This document shows positions 32,547 through 44,250 of a stretch of 64,000 nucleotides of DNA, piece after piece; the stretch's first letter is position 1, and each line of letters opens with the position of its first letter. The stretch comes from Hofstenia miamia (taxonomy: Eukaryota; Xenacoelomorpha; Acoela): positions 1,899,757-1,963,756 of the forward strand of contig SCFE01000042.1 in NCBI GenBank assembly GCA_004352715.1. The letters run 5' to 3'. The notes under the pieces were generated by a model. The model was not told where the DNA came from and ran no database searches. It saw nothing but the letters and a program-made list of their open reading frames with translations. The translations under genes were made by a program, and so were the position numbers.

Positions 32547-33682
32547 TCATCCAACACAAATCTAAAATAAGCTGTAAACGTCAAGCAGAATGGGAATAAG
32601 ATCAAAGAAAAGATGATTAGAAATATTGTAATCAAATCAATTAGAATAATTTAGATTTATTTGTATTATGCAACCAAGAAACAACATGTGTCAAAAAAGA
32701 GAGATTAGTATCAGTTGATAAAAAATACTTTTGACAAAACAAGGGGGTGAAATCACTTCCATTATTTTTAGCTGCCATCTTGGCAGACAAAAATTTTAAA
32801 TTTGAATTGACAGGTACTTTTCAGAATTTACTATAAATAGATTAGAAACATTGTAAGAAGTTGATAAAGAATTTTATTCAGAATTCTTATTTTGTTCTAC
32901 TATAACTGTTTGAATATTTAATACAATGTCAAGCTAATTGAGTGGTGTTTAGTAGTGGTCTGAATCCATCACAGAGAAACATTCTAGGGTCCCTGTGCCA
33001 GACCATGAAAGTGCACTTAAGCTAGGTGTAGAAGTTTTCTCTTGATTAGCCAACTAGCAATTCTTTACTACATGTACTAGAATAATTAATTATCAACAAA
33101 TGGTTGGATGACTGAAACCTAGGAAATATATTAATACTATTCTAGATGTAAATCAATGACCTATAAGTGACTGATAAAGTGACTGTACATGTATTAAATT
33201 ATAAATTTAAGTTAGGAAGCTGTTTGAAACTAATATATTTAGAAATGCCAATATAATTTGGTAATGGCTACATGTAATATCAAATGAACAGCTAGTAACA
33301 AGTCAGGTTGCAAATAGATAGAACACTTTTACAAAATAGAGTTTAAGTTGAATTGTGCCCTGTCTTGAGAATACACTGAGCTAGGATAGGGTACACATAA
33401 ACTGTATCAATTGAGCTGAGATGTGGCACTCAACCAAATGGAGGAAGTGGTGAAACTGGATGTGGAGGTCAGCTTCAGGCAGATGCCCATCACAGATCAT
33501 TGGATAGATTACAGAATGGCTTCATCACCTAAATAATGAATGATTAATTCTAGTTTACTTAAGTTAATAGAAGCAACGAATCAAGAAGTATGCAACAAGT
33601 AAATCCTTACCCACAGAAACACAACTAATGTTATACAGTAACAATAGATATATAGTGACAATGCCTGGTAGAGGATAATGCA
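32547..33682 (+). mobile_element. G1 LTR, nearly complete (5' LTR)
   Basis: Begins AATCATCCAACACAAATC, lacking only the first 8-10 bases, and ends GGATAATGCA. TATA-like ctataaatag at 32831-32840 with ctgccatcttggcagac about 60 bases upstream. A primer site follows, so this is a 5' LTR inserted in the G2 RT gene. Confidence 0.82.
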
Positions 33683-33699
33683 TGGCAACTGTGACAGCC
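33683..33699 (+). promoter_or_regulatory. primer-binding site of G1 element
   Basis: TGGCAACTGTGACAGCC directly after the LTR. It differs by two transitions from TGGCGACCGTGACAG, the complement of a tRNA-Arg 3' end. This fixes the LTR boundary for the family. Confidence 0.7.
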
Positions 33700-33912
33700 A
33701 AGAACAGCAACTCTAAAGAACAAACATTCAGTGGAACTACCTGCAGATGACAACAAAAGCTACAAGTGAAAGTGGAAACAAGCAACAAACAGTTACATGG
33801 AAAAACAACTACTCAATAGAGAGAGCTACCTGAAACCAAACAGAAGCACTTTAACAGGATCCTGGAATTGCGATCAAGAAGATGGAAGACCACTACAAAC
33901 CAGAGAGAAAAA
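33700..33912 (+). other. G1 leader, cut by assembly gap
   Basis: Sequence downstream of the primer site, without a clear ORF before the Ns. Parts resemble the leaders at 18.0 and 58.0 kb only weakly. The gag start is presumably in the gap. Confidence 0.5.
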
Positions 33913-34641
33913 NNNNNNNNNNNNNNNNNNNNNNNNNNNNNNNNNNNNNNNNNNNNNNNNNNNNNNNNNNNNNNNNNNNNNNNNNNNNNNNNNNNNNNNN
34001 NNNNNNNNNNNNNNNNNNNNNNNNNNNNNNNNNNNNNNNNNNNNNNNNNNNNNNNNNNNNNNNNNNNNNNNNNNNNNNNNNNNNNNNNNNNNNNNNNNNN
34101 NNNNNNNNNNNNNNNNNNNNNNNNNNNNNNNNNNNNNNNNNNNNNNNNNNNNNNNNNNNNNNNNNNNNNNNNNNNNNNNNNNNNNNNNNNNNNNNNNNNN
34201 NNNNNNNNNNNNNNNNNNNNNNNNNNNNNNNNNNNNNNNNNNNNNNNNNNNNNNNNNNNNNNNNNNNNNNNNNNNNNNNNNNNNNNNNNNNNNNNNNNNN
34301 NNNNNNNNNNNNNNNNNNNNNNNNNNNNNNNNNNNNNNNNNNNNNNNNNNNNNNNNNNNNNNNNNNNNNNNNNNNNNNNNNNNNNNNNNNNNNNNNNNNN
34401 NNNNNNNNNNNNNNNNNNNNNNNNNNNNNNNNNNNNNNNNNNNNNNNNNNNNNNNNNNNNNNNNNNNNNNNNNNNNNNNNNNNNNNNNNNNNNNNNNNNN
34501 NNNNNNNNNNNNNNNNNNNNNNNNNNNNNNNNNNNNNNNNNNNNNNNNNNNNNNNNNNNNNNNNNNNNNNNNNNNNNNNNNNNNNNNNNNNNNNNNNNNN
34601 NNNNNNNNNNNNNNNNNNNNNNNNNNNNNNNNNNNNNNNNN
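33913..34641. other. assembly gap, 729 N
   Basis: Unsequenced. Long ORFs drawn through it are artefacts of N translation. Confidence 0.99.
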
Positions 34642-36104
34642 TGAGGAAAGCTCTCAGACTCCCTGGGAACTGGTGAGTTCCCCGAGCTGAGAGGGTTACC
34701 AGCATGAAGCTGTGAGATGCAAGGATAATCATAATAATAATAAGAGTCAAAGCAAATTTATTGCTTAAACTAACGCATGACAAAAATATTTACAAAACTT
34801 ATTAACTATGCAATATTAATTAAAGGCCAGTTTTAAAAGTAATTTGACCATGCATTGAGTTTATTATCTATGCCCAATAATGTTTGCCTACTTATTAGAA
34901 ATTGTTTTATTTTTTTCTTGAAGTGTTTATAGTTTTTCTCACATTTTATATCAATACTTAAATCATTCCAAAATATTGAACATTTAAAAGAAAATGAATC
35001 TTGACGATTATTGATGCTGAAAAGTGTTTTATTTCTTTTATTGATTTTGATGAAATTATTAAGAAAACTTATGAACTTAATTCATGAATTAATTTGTGAA
35101 TCATACATAAATATTGACACTGAATAAAGTAACTCGGGCCCAAAATATTATATGATGATCTTAATTGCGTTATGGATTCATGTTTTTCAATATAATTAAG
35201 TGTGCTAATGATGAACGTTTTTGCAATGTGAGATTTTAAAAAAGAAATGCACAGTAATTAAATTGACTTAAGACAAATGAATGAATTAGTTCTACATGCG
35301 ATGATATTCCTACATGGCGCAAATGGTACAAATATTTTATTCCAAATGCCATCTTTTTTAATTTGTTGGAGAAGAAATTATCGAAATTTAATAATACACC
35401 TAGATAGTTTACACATTTACTTTGGCTAATTTCGTTATCACAAACATTAATTTTAAAATTTTCAGTAAGCTTTTGTTGATTTTTAGTTTATTATGATTGA
35501 AATATGTTACGAGATTTTCAATATCTTTTGTCAAATGTTTGGTTGCCTCAAAAGGATTTTTTGCTGTCCGTAATATACAAGTATCGTCTGCATATTGGTA
35601 AATAGTTCCATTTGTCAAGGATTTTGAAATGTCATTGACATAAAGTGCGAAAAGAATGGGTCCTAATACAGTTCCCTGTGGTACGCCTAGATTTGTAGTA
35701 GTATATTCTGAGAAAATGTGATCAATTTTTACTCTTTGTCTGCGATTCTCTAAAAAACTCATAATGAAATTTATTGCATTGACACTAAAACCTTCTAGCC
35801 TTAATTTTTCTTCTAAAATATCGAAATTCATTGAATTAAATGCTTTGCTTAAATTAAGTAAGGCAACTGCTGTAAACAAATTTTGATTTATATTATGTTT
35901 AATTTTTTCTGTGATTGATAAAATCGCATCAGATGTGTTGAATTTAGGTCTAAATCCAAAATGATTACTTGATAAAATTTGATTGTCATTGATAAATTTG
36001 TACATTTGTGCAGCTAGTAGTTTTTCAAATATTTTTGAGAAGGGGTGTGTTATACTAATGGCCTGTAGTTCATGGGGTCTAGTGGGTCTCCTTTTTTATA
36101 TAAC
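34642..36104 (-). pseudogene. non-LTR retrotransposon fragment (Jockey/CR1-type RT) with 3' UTR
   Basis: ORF 35409-36005 reads ILSSNHFGFRPKFNTSDAIL, LNLSKAFNSMNFDILEEKL, NLGVPQGTVLGPILFALYVN and IYQYADDTCILRTA. These are RT blocks of LINE-like elements, with YADD as active site. The 5' part of the ORF is missing: the RT starts abruptly at about 36104 against plus-strand G1 pol. Downstream (35400 to about 34730) is an AT-rich 3' UTR ending in a short ATT-type tail (taataataataag). Bases 34642-34729 hold nothing I recognise. Typical 5' truncation; the ORF end also lacks the expected C-terminal extension. Confidence 0.8.
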
Positions 36105-36255
36105 GGTGAAATATCAGATTGCTTTAAAACGACTCAAGGACTTGCAAATGAAAACGGATAGTACTCCACATGGCCAACTCAAGGGCGAGTGGATGAACAC
36201 CATTGAAGTCATGAGTACTCCCAAAAGCCGACTCAAGGGCATTGGGATGAAAGCA
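36105..36255 (+). repeat. LKG peptide repeats in the protease-RT linker (copy E)
   Basis: In frame with RT: RLKDLQMKTDSTP, GQLKGEWMNTIEVMSTP, SRLKGIGMKAEEED. Three units, 17-20 residues apart. The DNA core is ctcaagg(g). The last bases of the window (63956-64000) encode the same unit, GQFKDLQMKTVGTQ, in the same place in copy H. The unit also recurs between integrase and ORF3. Confidence 0.7.
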
Positions 36256-39200
36256 GAAGAGGAAGACACATACAGAACACCCGAAATAAATAACAAAGAC
36301 TACCCATATCTAGAAGAACAGGAGATCACACAACTAAGGAAATTGTTAGAAAAACTTAAACGTATATTCAATTACAGAGAAATAAGCATAGGGCAGGCAG
36401 TGGGCGAGAAGCATAGGATAGTCACAACAACAGACAAACCAATCAAGCTGCCAGTCAGAAGGGTGCCTGAACAGATGAAAGATGAATATAATCGCATACT
36501 GGAAGAGCTAATTGACAACAAAATTATTCGGCCAAGTGAGAGCCCATATGCAGCACCAACTGTGTTTGTAAAACAGGGAGACAATTATCATTTATGCATT
36601 GATTTTCACAAGTTGAATGAAGTGACGAAAAAGGACACATATCCCCTACCGCGGATAGAGGACATGCTCTATGACGTCAGTAAACACAAATACTTTACAA
36701 CACTAGATTTATGCAAAGCCTACTGGCAAGTAAAGATAGAAGAGGACAATATTGAGAAGACAGCATTCATAACTCCATATGGGCTATACAAATGGATATA
36801 TATGGCGTTCGGACTCTGTAACACACCAGCAAACTTTCAGAGGTACATTACAAAGGTGCTAAAGAATAAGACACACAGAATGGAGGAAGGGGTCGACGCC
36901 TAAATAGATGACATCATAGTGACAAGCAACACAATCCAAGAACATCTGGAGAAATTGGAAAGAACGTTAACAATCCTGGAAAATGCAGGACTTCGGATTA
37001 ATGGAAATAAGTGTGACATTCTCAAAAAAAAATAGTGTTCCTCAGAAGAACGATATAAAAGGTGAAAATATGCATGAAGGACAATGCCAGAGAAATGATC
37101 CGGAAAATAAAAAAGTCAAACAATAAGAAATACATGCAGAGGATCATGGGATTCTTCAACTATTATGGAACTTTTATTCCTAACATAGCTGGCAAGACAG
37201 TGAAGATGACCAGATTGATGAGAAAATCAGTGCTGTTTGTATATTTACTTGGCAGGAGCAGAAGGCACTGGACAATATCAAAGAAGAACTGGTGAAACTA
37301 CCATCCCTCAACACACTGGACTATGATGACCAGATTTATGAGAAAATCAGTGCTGTTCATATGGACTTGGCAGGAGCAGGAGGAACTGGACAATATCAAA
37401 GGAGAACTGGTGAAACTACCATCTATCAACACACTGGACTATAATGAACAATTCATATTAGAAGAAAACTACGGCTCTACTGAGGTATAGATGCTTGCAT
37501 TGATTGAGAGTATCAAGAAATTTCGACATTTCCTCATTGGTAGAGAATTTAGAGTACAAACAGACGACAGCTGATTTGCCTGGTTAAAAAAGTTCTCTGG
37601 GGATAAGTCTGGAATAGTATCATGGTGGATTGAATACTTAAATGAGTTCACATTCACGATTGAACACAGGAAAGGCACACTGCATAACAATGCGGACTTC
37701 TGGATATCACTGCTGGAATACCAGAGAGACACAGCAAAAACAGACAGAGAGAAGAAACAATTCCAATTCTTGCCACACCCTGAGTACAAAGGACTGCCAG
37801 AGATAAATGTGGATAAGAAAGGCCAAGCTGTACTACCAATACTAATGAGGGAATAGATATCTGAATAAGAAATAGTAGATAAACAAAGAGATGACATAAT
37901 CCTCAGCAAAATCATAAAAAAGATAGGAGAACCTCAGACAATACTATCAAAAATAACAGCAGGATATTATGAACACTACAAATGGAAAATTAACAAGAAC
38001 AGATTACTATACATTGAAGCCAGCAATAAACAGATTGCAATACCTGACTACTTTAAAAGAGAACTGATAAGAAAAATACATGAGAAGGGCCACCTGGGAA
38101 TTACACAGACGGAGAAGACCTTCAATGCAAGGTTCATAACAACAGCCGTGAGGAAAGTCATTGAAGATATCATTAATAAGTGCATGACGTGTCTCCTTAA
38201 CAACAAACAACACTTTCCAACACAAAGGGCGCAGCTAGAAAAAATCATTACAACTCAACCTAACAAGATAGTCCACATAGACCTGGAAATGTTATTGAAG
38301 GACACAGAAGGCTACCAATATCTACTAGTGATGGTAGACAATTTTACTAAATATGCAAGAATGGTCCCAATGTGGAATACCACAGCAGAAACCACAGCAG
38401 AACTGGTACTAAAGGAATGGATACTATGACTCAGGCCGATGGAGACAATTATAACAGATAAAGGGCCCCAATTTGAGAGTGGACTTTTCCAGGAAATGGC
38501 AAAACTCCTAGAAATTGCAAGCAAATGGACAACAGTGTATCACCCACAGGCCAATGGAGCAGTGGAGCAACTCATTAATCAAGCTAATCAGAGTAGCAAC
38601 ATCGCAACAACAAGGATAAGGGGAAGCAGATGGAGAGAAGTCATCAAAATGATCGAATATTACTATAACACCTCAGTGCATGCAATGACTGGAGTCTCAC
38701 CATTCAAGGCAATGTTCTGAAGAGAAGTGGCGACCCCACTTTTAATGCAATACACCAACTACAGTGGAAAGCTGGACAATGAATATGTAAAACAATTGAA
38801 GAACCAAATCACAGGGATACACGAGAAGATGTGCCACAACATGAAAAAATCAGCAGTGAGACAGCAGCATAATTACAATAAAAAAATTTACAGTCATGCA
38901 CACAAAGTAGGAGATAGGGTATATGCGTTTACAACGATCCACAGACACAAACCAAGTCTGGGAGTTGAAAACGGTATGGTCTGGCACTCACATGATAACA
39001 CAAACACTACTGAACAATGACTACATGTTAGACAATAATAGACTATTACATTTTCAAAACCTGAAGAGAGCAACAGCAGCCATTGAAGAGACAAAGATAG
39101 ATGAGAACACTGAATTCAAAATATGCCAAATTAATGGCAAAGTAATTATATACGATATGTATGATTTAGATAGCCTACACAAAGAAGAATTTGATGATAA

Positions 39201-39441
39201 CTCAAGCTGGAGAGTGCTGCCCCAGAGGACAGCAAGAAATAAACCTATATATGACCCTGAAATATGGGATATAAATTTACTAACTGCATTTAGGAAATTA
39301 GAGGAAAATGATGCACCCACTGATGAAGAAGAGAGTGTGCAGAAATCAACAACTGGAGGAGCTCTCAACCACAAACAGGAGAAGGAGAGTTCACAGAAGT
39401 TCTCAAACCAGATGTTGACTCAAGGGCAGAAGGGAGGAGAA
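36105..39441 (+). pseudogene. pol: pol of G1 copy E: RT, RNase H, integrase
   Basis: RT is open to 36903 (FVKQGDNYHLCIDFHKLNEV, LPRIEDMLYD, LDLCKAYWQVK), where the Tyr of YIDD is TAA. RNase H has a 120-bp tandem duplication (37206-37325 and 37327-37446) and has lost the DCDAS block. Integrase: HEKGHLGITQTEKTFNA with CMTCLLN zinc ligands, HIDLEMLLKD, MVDNFTKYARMV, IITDKGPQFESG, HPQANGAVEQ, YYNTSVHAMTGVSPFKAM, and a C-terminal KTVWSGTHMITQTLLNNDY that corresponds to the GPY/F-like module. The tail ends near 39441 (MLTQGQKGGE). At least six stops or frameshifts. The 5' end is missing: the sequence starts in the protease-RT linker at the non-LTR boundary. Confidence 0.85.
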
Positions 39442-39845
39442 TGAAGAACCAACATATAGATGACATAGATTGAGAAGGTGTCCTTGTAGTGCCCAAGGCC
39501 AATTCAAGGGCAGGGAGACCAACGGACAAGAAGCATCTCCCACCAGGGATCTGCACCGCTGATTCAAGGGCACACAGAAAACTGGTGTGCAGCTCAACTT
39601 TCCTTCTAACAGTCTGTGATGCTGATTCAAGGGCAGTGAGACACTGGGAGTTGCAGGGGAAGGTGTAAGTGGTGGAAGAACCATGGAGATGTAGAAGTGA
39701 TTCAAAGCTGATGTTATCCCCACAGGAACCACAACTGGTCAAGTGCCAATAGGAGTAACTGTGAGCTGATTCAAGGGTGAATCAGTAGAAACTATTAGCA
39801 CAGATTCACAGCCTTTGGACTGTGAACCAAGCTCCAGCAAATTAC
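39442..39845 (+). repeat. integrase-ORF3 spacer with repeated units (copy E)
   Basis: Units aattcaagggcagggag, attcaagggcacacag, attcaagggcagtgag and attcaagggtgaatcag recur at intervals of about 55-150 bases; a further unit (actcaagggcagaagg) ends pol. One frame reads ANSRAGR, ADSRAHR, ADSRAVR, ADSRVNQ with a single stop before them. Same location and core as in the other G1 copies. Confidence 0.7.
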
Positions 39846-40980
39846 TGTTATGGATGACCCAGCTACACGCCTACTTGGAAACCACCCCGGAGAGAACTCT
39901 AAATCCCTACTTTATCAGAACATTGAGAATGTGCGAATAATAGACCAAAATAAACGTGATCATAAGCTACCCACAAGAGATGAAGGAGACATTGGAGAGA
40001 CTGTATATGCAAAGCACAGTGCACATCATATTCAATGATGATTTTACACTGGAAATGACGCAAGCCATAATGGCATACAAAGTCAAAATAGCTGAGAAAC
40101 CAGAAATTAACATAGACGAAGAAAATCTTATGATTATACATGTACTGAAACAAAAAGAATACACAAAAAACTTGGAGAAGAAAATAAATGAAATGTTGAG
40201 AATGGAAAGAGTGCCGAACGTGAGAGTAGTGATTATCACAATATCAACAAATGAAGACATCCCTTAGCACTTAAGAGAAGCATGCATGTTAACCAAAAAC
40301 ATCTTCCCATGGGAGAGAACATCAAGAAGCACAACAATCCCAGAATTGATACAATTTGATATATGATTTGATTTACTGGGCACAAATCTACAGAATAATG
40401 GTAGATCCATGCATTGTGATTGACCTCTACAGACAAACAAAAACAATAGAGCTAACATCAGACACAGATGGGATAGAGAATGTGAACATGCTATTCATAA
40501 AATGCAGTCTGACACAATGACAAGAGCACCTACAACAAATCCAAACAATATGGAAAAATATGAAACTACAACAGAAAGTAGAGGAAAGTTGGCCAGAATA
40601 AAAATCAAAGCACCATCATGAAAATTTCACAAGTTGGTTGAAATGGCACTAACAGAAGTAAACAAAGCCTTTGAGCATAACATGAAAAAAGATTTCAAAC
40701 AGCTACTATTTGAAGAGAAAAATGCACCAGAGATACACCACAGAACAATGGCATGGATATTGGCAATGTTGAATATTGAAGAGGCAGAACTGAAACTTCT
40801 GATTTTGCGGCACACCCAACATAAGTTAGCAAAAGCAAAAAAAATTGAAATAGCAATACCTCCAATTAATACACACACGAAAAACTAAAAGGTCACACAG
40901 GAAAGCTGGAGTCACCAAATAGATCAGAGAAGCCAGTACAAATGATTGAAAAGATACACAAATTATAATGAATGAAAATA
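39846..40980 (+). pseudogene. ORF3 N-terminal half (G1 copy E)
   Basis: Starts with NPYFIRTLRMCE (His of HPYF changed), then INIDEENLMIIHVLKQKEYT and RVPNVRVVIITISTNEDIP (39956-40267), DPCIVIDLYRQTKTIELTSD in another frame, and VEMALTEVNKAFEHN with KNAPEIHHRTMAWILAMLNI (40634-40888). The following linker resembles the fused form of the left-arm copy (KAKKIEIAIPPINTHT) but carries a small deletion. Numerous stops. Confidence 0.65.
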
Positions 40981-43096
40981 TTATGGGAAAAATGTCAATA
41001 ATAAGCATAGCTAACAAGACATGATATGTCGGAGCAAAATTACAATATTCAATGAATCCATGAAGAAATATATTTGGGGAGCAACATCTGAGACACAAAC
41101 AAAACAACTGGAAAATCAACCGTGGTTAACAACAAGGAAAATCATTAAATGGAAACTAGCATGCACAGAAGAAATCAGGAAAATATTAACACAGAAAGAC
41201 ATGCAGAAAACCCTCAACCATGAAATGGAAAGATATGAATGAGATAGCCCACGGTGTACATTCACAAAAATCATACAAAGCACGGAAATGATGAAATGAG
41301 GAGGAATAACAGAACCAGTGGAGGTCTGTGAAATGGTCATGAAATCTCAAGCAGAGATGATAGAAGAAGAGGAGTTGTTAACATCTTCATGACTACTGTT
41401 ATCTTTGAAAATGCAGCAGAAAATCAATAGAATGAACATAGAAAAATGGGGAGAAATCAGCCCAGCAAGAACAATAGAATGGATAGACACCAATGATGAA
41501 TGGTTTTTAGTTGAGATCAAAGTCACCAGGGAAGCTAGAGAGATCAAAGAAAGGAACTTCCAAAACATCAGAGAGCAACAAATGGTGGCAACAATGAAGC
41601 TCATGTTCATGGAAGCATTTACTTGAATGGAATTGGAAGAGCTACTGAAACCATACAATCAATTAGCAGTAGATGTTGAATGTATAACAGCAAGAATAGA
41701 CATCAAGGAAGAAATACGACTAAAACTAAGCAGAAGGGGATTAACACAAGCATTCTGGAACACCATCCTGGAAGCTAAGATGAATTACCCCGCTACAATA
41801 GGCTTAGCAATGGCACCAACCACAGAAGGTTCATACCCACACATTGAGAGGCAAATAGAAACAAATATCATGATCTGCACACTGCCAGAAACTATTGCAA
41901 TACCAATGGTCCTCCCATGATGGAGACTACCAAAAGAGGTTAAAGTGGCAAAAAAATTCCTCCATGAGTACAAGTCATACTTAAACACAGAAGGAAAAGC
42001 AAAAGCTATGGTAGAACAAGATGACTACAAAAAATTGAAGGAGATAATGTTAAGAAATGATAACAGAGAGAGGGTATGCATTGAAGGCACAATAACGCCA
42101 GATCAACTCTGCACACAAAGGAGGCCCATTAATATACAGTTGCAAGATCTAAGAAAGGAAATACAAGAATGTAATCCAAGAGCTATAATGCTATTCTCCG
42201 GAGTAAACAATATTGTATGAACAGACATCTGGGAAAGAAAGTACAGTTACTATGATGTCACAAAGAGAGTAGAAATCATTACAATGATGCAGATCAACAA
42301 GAACAATCCTAACAGTATAACTGAGAAAGAAGTGAGAGACAACATCAGTTTCTTTTACAAAGATGTGGCAAATACCTGGAGTCTATGAAAAGTATTTATG
42401 TTTTTCTATCCCGACAACCAAATTAGGGAAGATCTAGCCCACATGAGCACTGCTGACGCGCAAATGACATTGATGATAGGAATCAAAGGAATACAATTGT
42501 ACCACAAAAATACTATGAAATATTCTCTCAAAAGATCAATGATGGAAATTACCAAAAGACGTCAAAGTTGTGAAAACATTTCTGTATGAATACAAATCGT
42601 ATGTAAACACAGAGAAATGACATTGCATGGACTGACATCTAGAAGAGAAAATACTGCTATTATGATGTCACAAAAAGAGTTGAAATTGTTACAATATAAA
42701 GATGTAGTGAATACCCAAAGCTTACAAAAAGTATTCATGTTTTTCTATCCCAACAATCAGATTAGGGAAGATTTAGCTGATGCACAAATCACATTGATGA
42801 TAGGAATCAAAGGGATACAATTATACCACAAATACTACGAAATATTCTCACTGAAAATTAATGAACTACGAGAGATTATGCTGATAGCAGAGGACATTTG
42901 AGAAACACAATTCCTAAAATATGCTAACACAGTAACAACTGAAAGTGAGGCGGTCCTCAAGATGATGAAACAAATCAAATTCGAGAAAACCACGTGGGCC
43001 TATCAACAGGCTGAATCAATAATCCGGAATGCAGATACCTTAGTGCATGGAGAGTGAGCTGTGCTAAAAATAATGCAAGCTGAGGAGGGCGTGTAG
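40981..43096 (+). pseudogene. ORF3 C-terminal half: DEDDh exonuclease-like, with tandem partial duplication (G1 copy E)
   Basis: MKKYIWGATSETQTKQ, PWLTTRKIIKW, then motif I QLAVDVECITARID (Asp at 41672, Glu at 41678), MNYPATIGLAMAP, IMLFSGVNNIV followed by TGA where other copies have Trp, YYDVTKRVEIITMM, and REDLAHMSTADAQMTLMIGI with H at 42440 and D at 42455. The motif II Asp is Asn here (GVNN). From about 42541 the segment starting near 41920 is repeated in shortened form to 42900, and its second REDLADAQITLMIGI has lost the His. The gene ends AVLKIMQAEEGV with TAG inside the LTR. In-frame TGA codons are unusually common in this copy. Confidence 0.75.
43079..43091 (+). promoter_or_regulatory. 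polypurine tract (G1 copy E)
   Basis: GCTGAGGAGGGCG directly before TGTAGCATCATCC; also encodes AEEG of ORF3. Confidence 0.82.
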
Positions 43097-43250
43097 CATC
43101 ATCCAACACAAATCTAAAATAAGCTGCAAACATCGAGCAGAATGGGAATAAGATTGAAAAAAAGATGATTAGAAATATTGTAATCAAATCAATTAGAATA
43201 ATTTAGATTTATTTGTATTATGCAACCAAGAAAAAAACATGTGTCAAAAA
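43092..43250 (+). mobile_element. start of the 3' LTR of copy E
   Basis: TGTAGCATCATCCAACAC and onward matches 32547-32700. Cut by the 1000-N gap. Confidence 0.85.
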
Positions 43251-44250
43251 NNNNNNNNNNNNNNNNNNNNNNNNNNNNNNNNNNNNNNNNNNNNNNNNNN
43301 NNNNNNNNNNNNNNNNNNNNNNNNNNNNNNNNNNNNNNNNNNNNNNNNNNNNNNNNNNNNNNNNNNNNNNNNNNNNNNNNNNNNNNNNNNNNNNNNNNNN
43401 NNNNNNNNNNNNNNNNNNNNNNNNNNNNNNNNNNNNNNNNNNNNNNNNNNNNNNNNNNNNNNNNNNNNNNNNNNNNNNNNNNNNNNNNNNNNNNNNNNNN
43501 NNNNNNNNNNNNNNNNNNNNNNNNNNNNNNNNNNNNNNNNNNNNNNNNNNNNNNNNNNNNNNNNNNNNNNNNNNNNNNNNNNNNNNNNNNNNNNNNNNNN
43601 NNNNNNNNNNNNNNNNNNNNNNNNNNNNNNNNNNNNNNNNNNNNNNNNNNNNNNNNNNNNNNNNNNNNNNNNNNNNNNNNNNNNNNNNNNNNNNNNNNNN
43701 NNNNNNNNNNNNNNNNNNNNNNNNNNNNNNNNNNNNNNNNNNNNNNNNNNNNNNNNNNNNNNNNNNNNNNNNNNNNNNNNNNNNNNNNNNNNNNNNNNNN
43801 NNNNNNNNNNNNNNNNNNNNNNNNNNNNNNNNNNNNNNNNNNNNNNNNNNNNNNNNNNNNNNNNNNNNNNNNNNNNNNNNNNNNNNNNNNNNNNNNNNNN
43901 NNNNNNNNNNNNNNNNNNNNNNNNNNNNNNNNNNNNNNNNNNNNNNNNNNNNNNNNNNNNNNNNNNNNNNNNNNNNNNNNNNNNNNNNNNNNNNNNNNNN
44001 NNNNNNNNNNNNNNNNNNNNNNNNNNNNNNNNNNNNNNNNNNNNNNNNNNNNNNNNNNNNNNNNNNNNNNNNNNNNNNNNNNNNNNNNNNNNNNNNNNNN
44101 NNNNNNNNNNNNNNNNNNNNNNNNNNNNNNNNNNNNNNNNNNNNNNNNNNNNNNNNNNNNNNNNNNNNNNNNNNNNNNNNNNNNNNNNNNNNNNNNNNNN
44201 NNNNNNNNNNNNNNNNNNNNNNNNNNNNNNNNNNNNNNNNNNNNNNNNNN
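43251..44250. other. assembly gap, 1000 N
   Basis: Exactly 1000 Ns, so the length is probably a placeholder. The end of copy E's LTR and the 5' LTR and gag start of copy F should lie here. Confidence 0.99.

Noticed and set aside
33797-34783. Several ORFs of 258-297 residues
   Set aside because: All are drawn through the 729-N gap; the real flanks show no recognisable protein.
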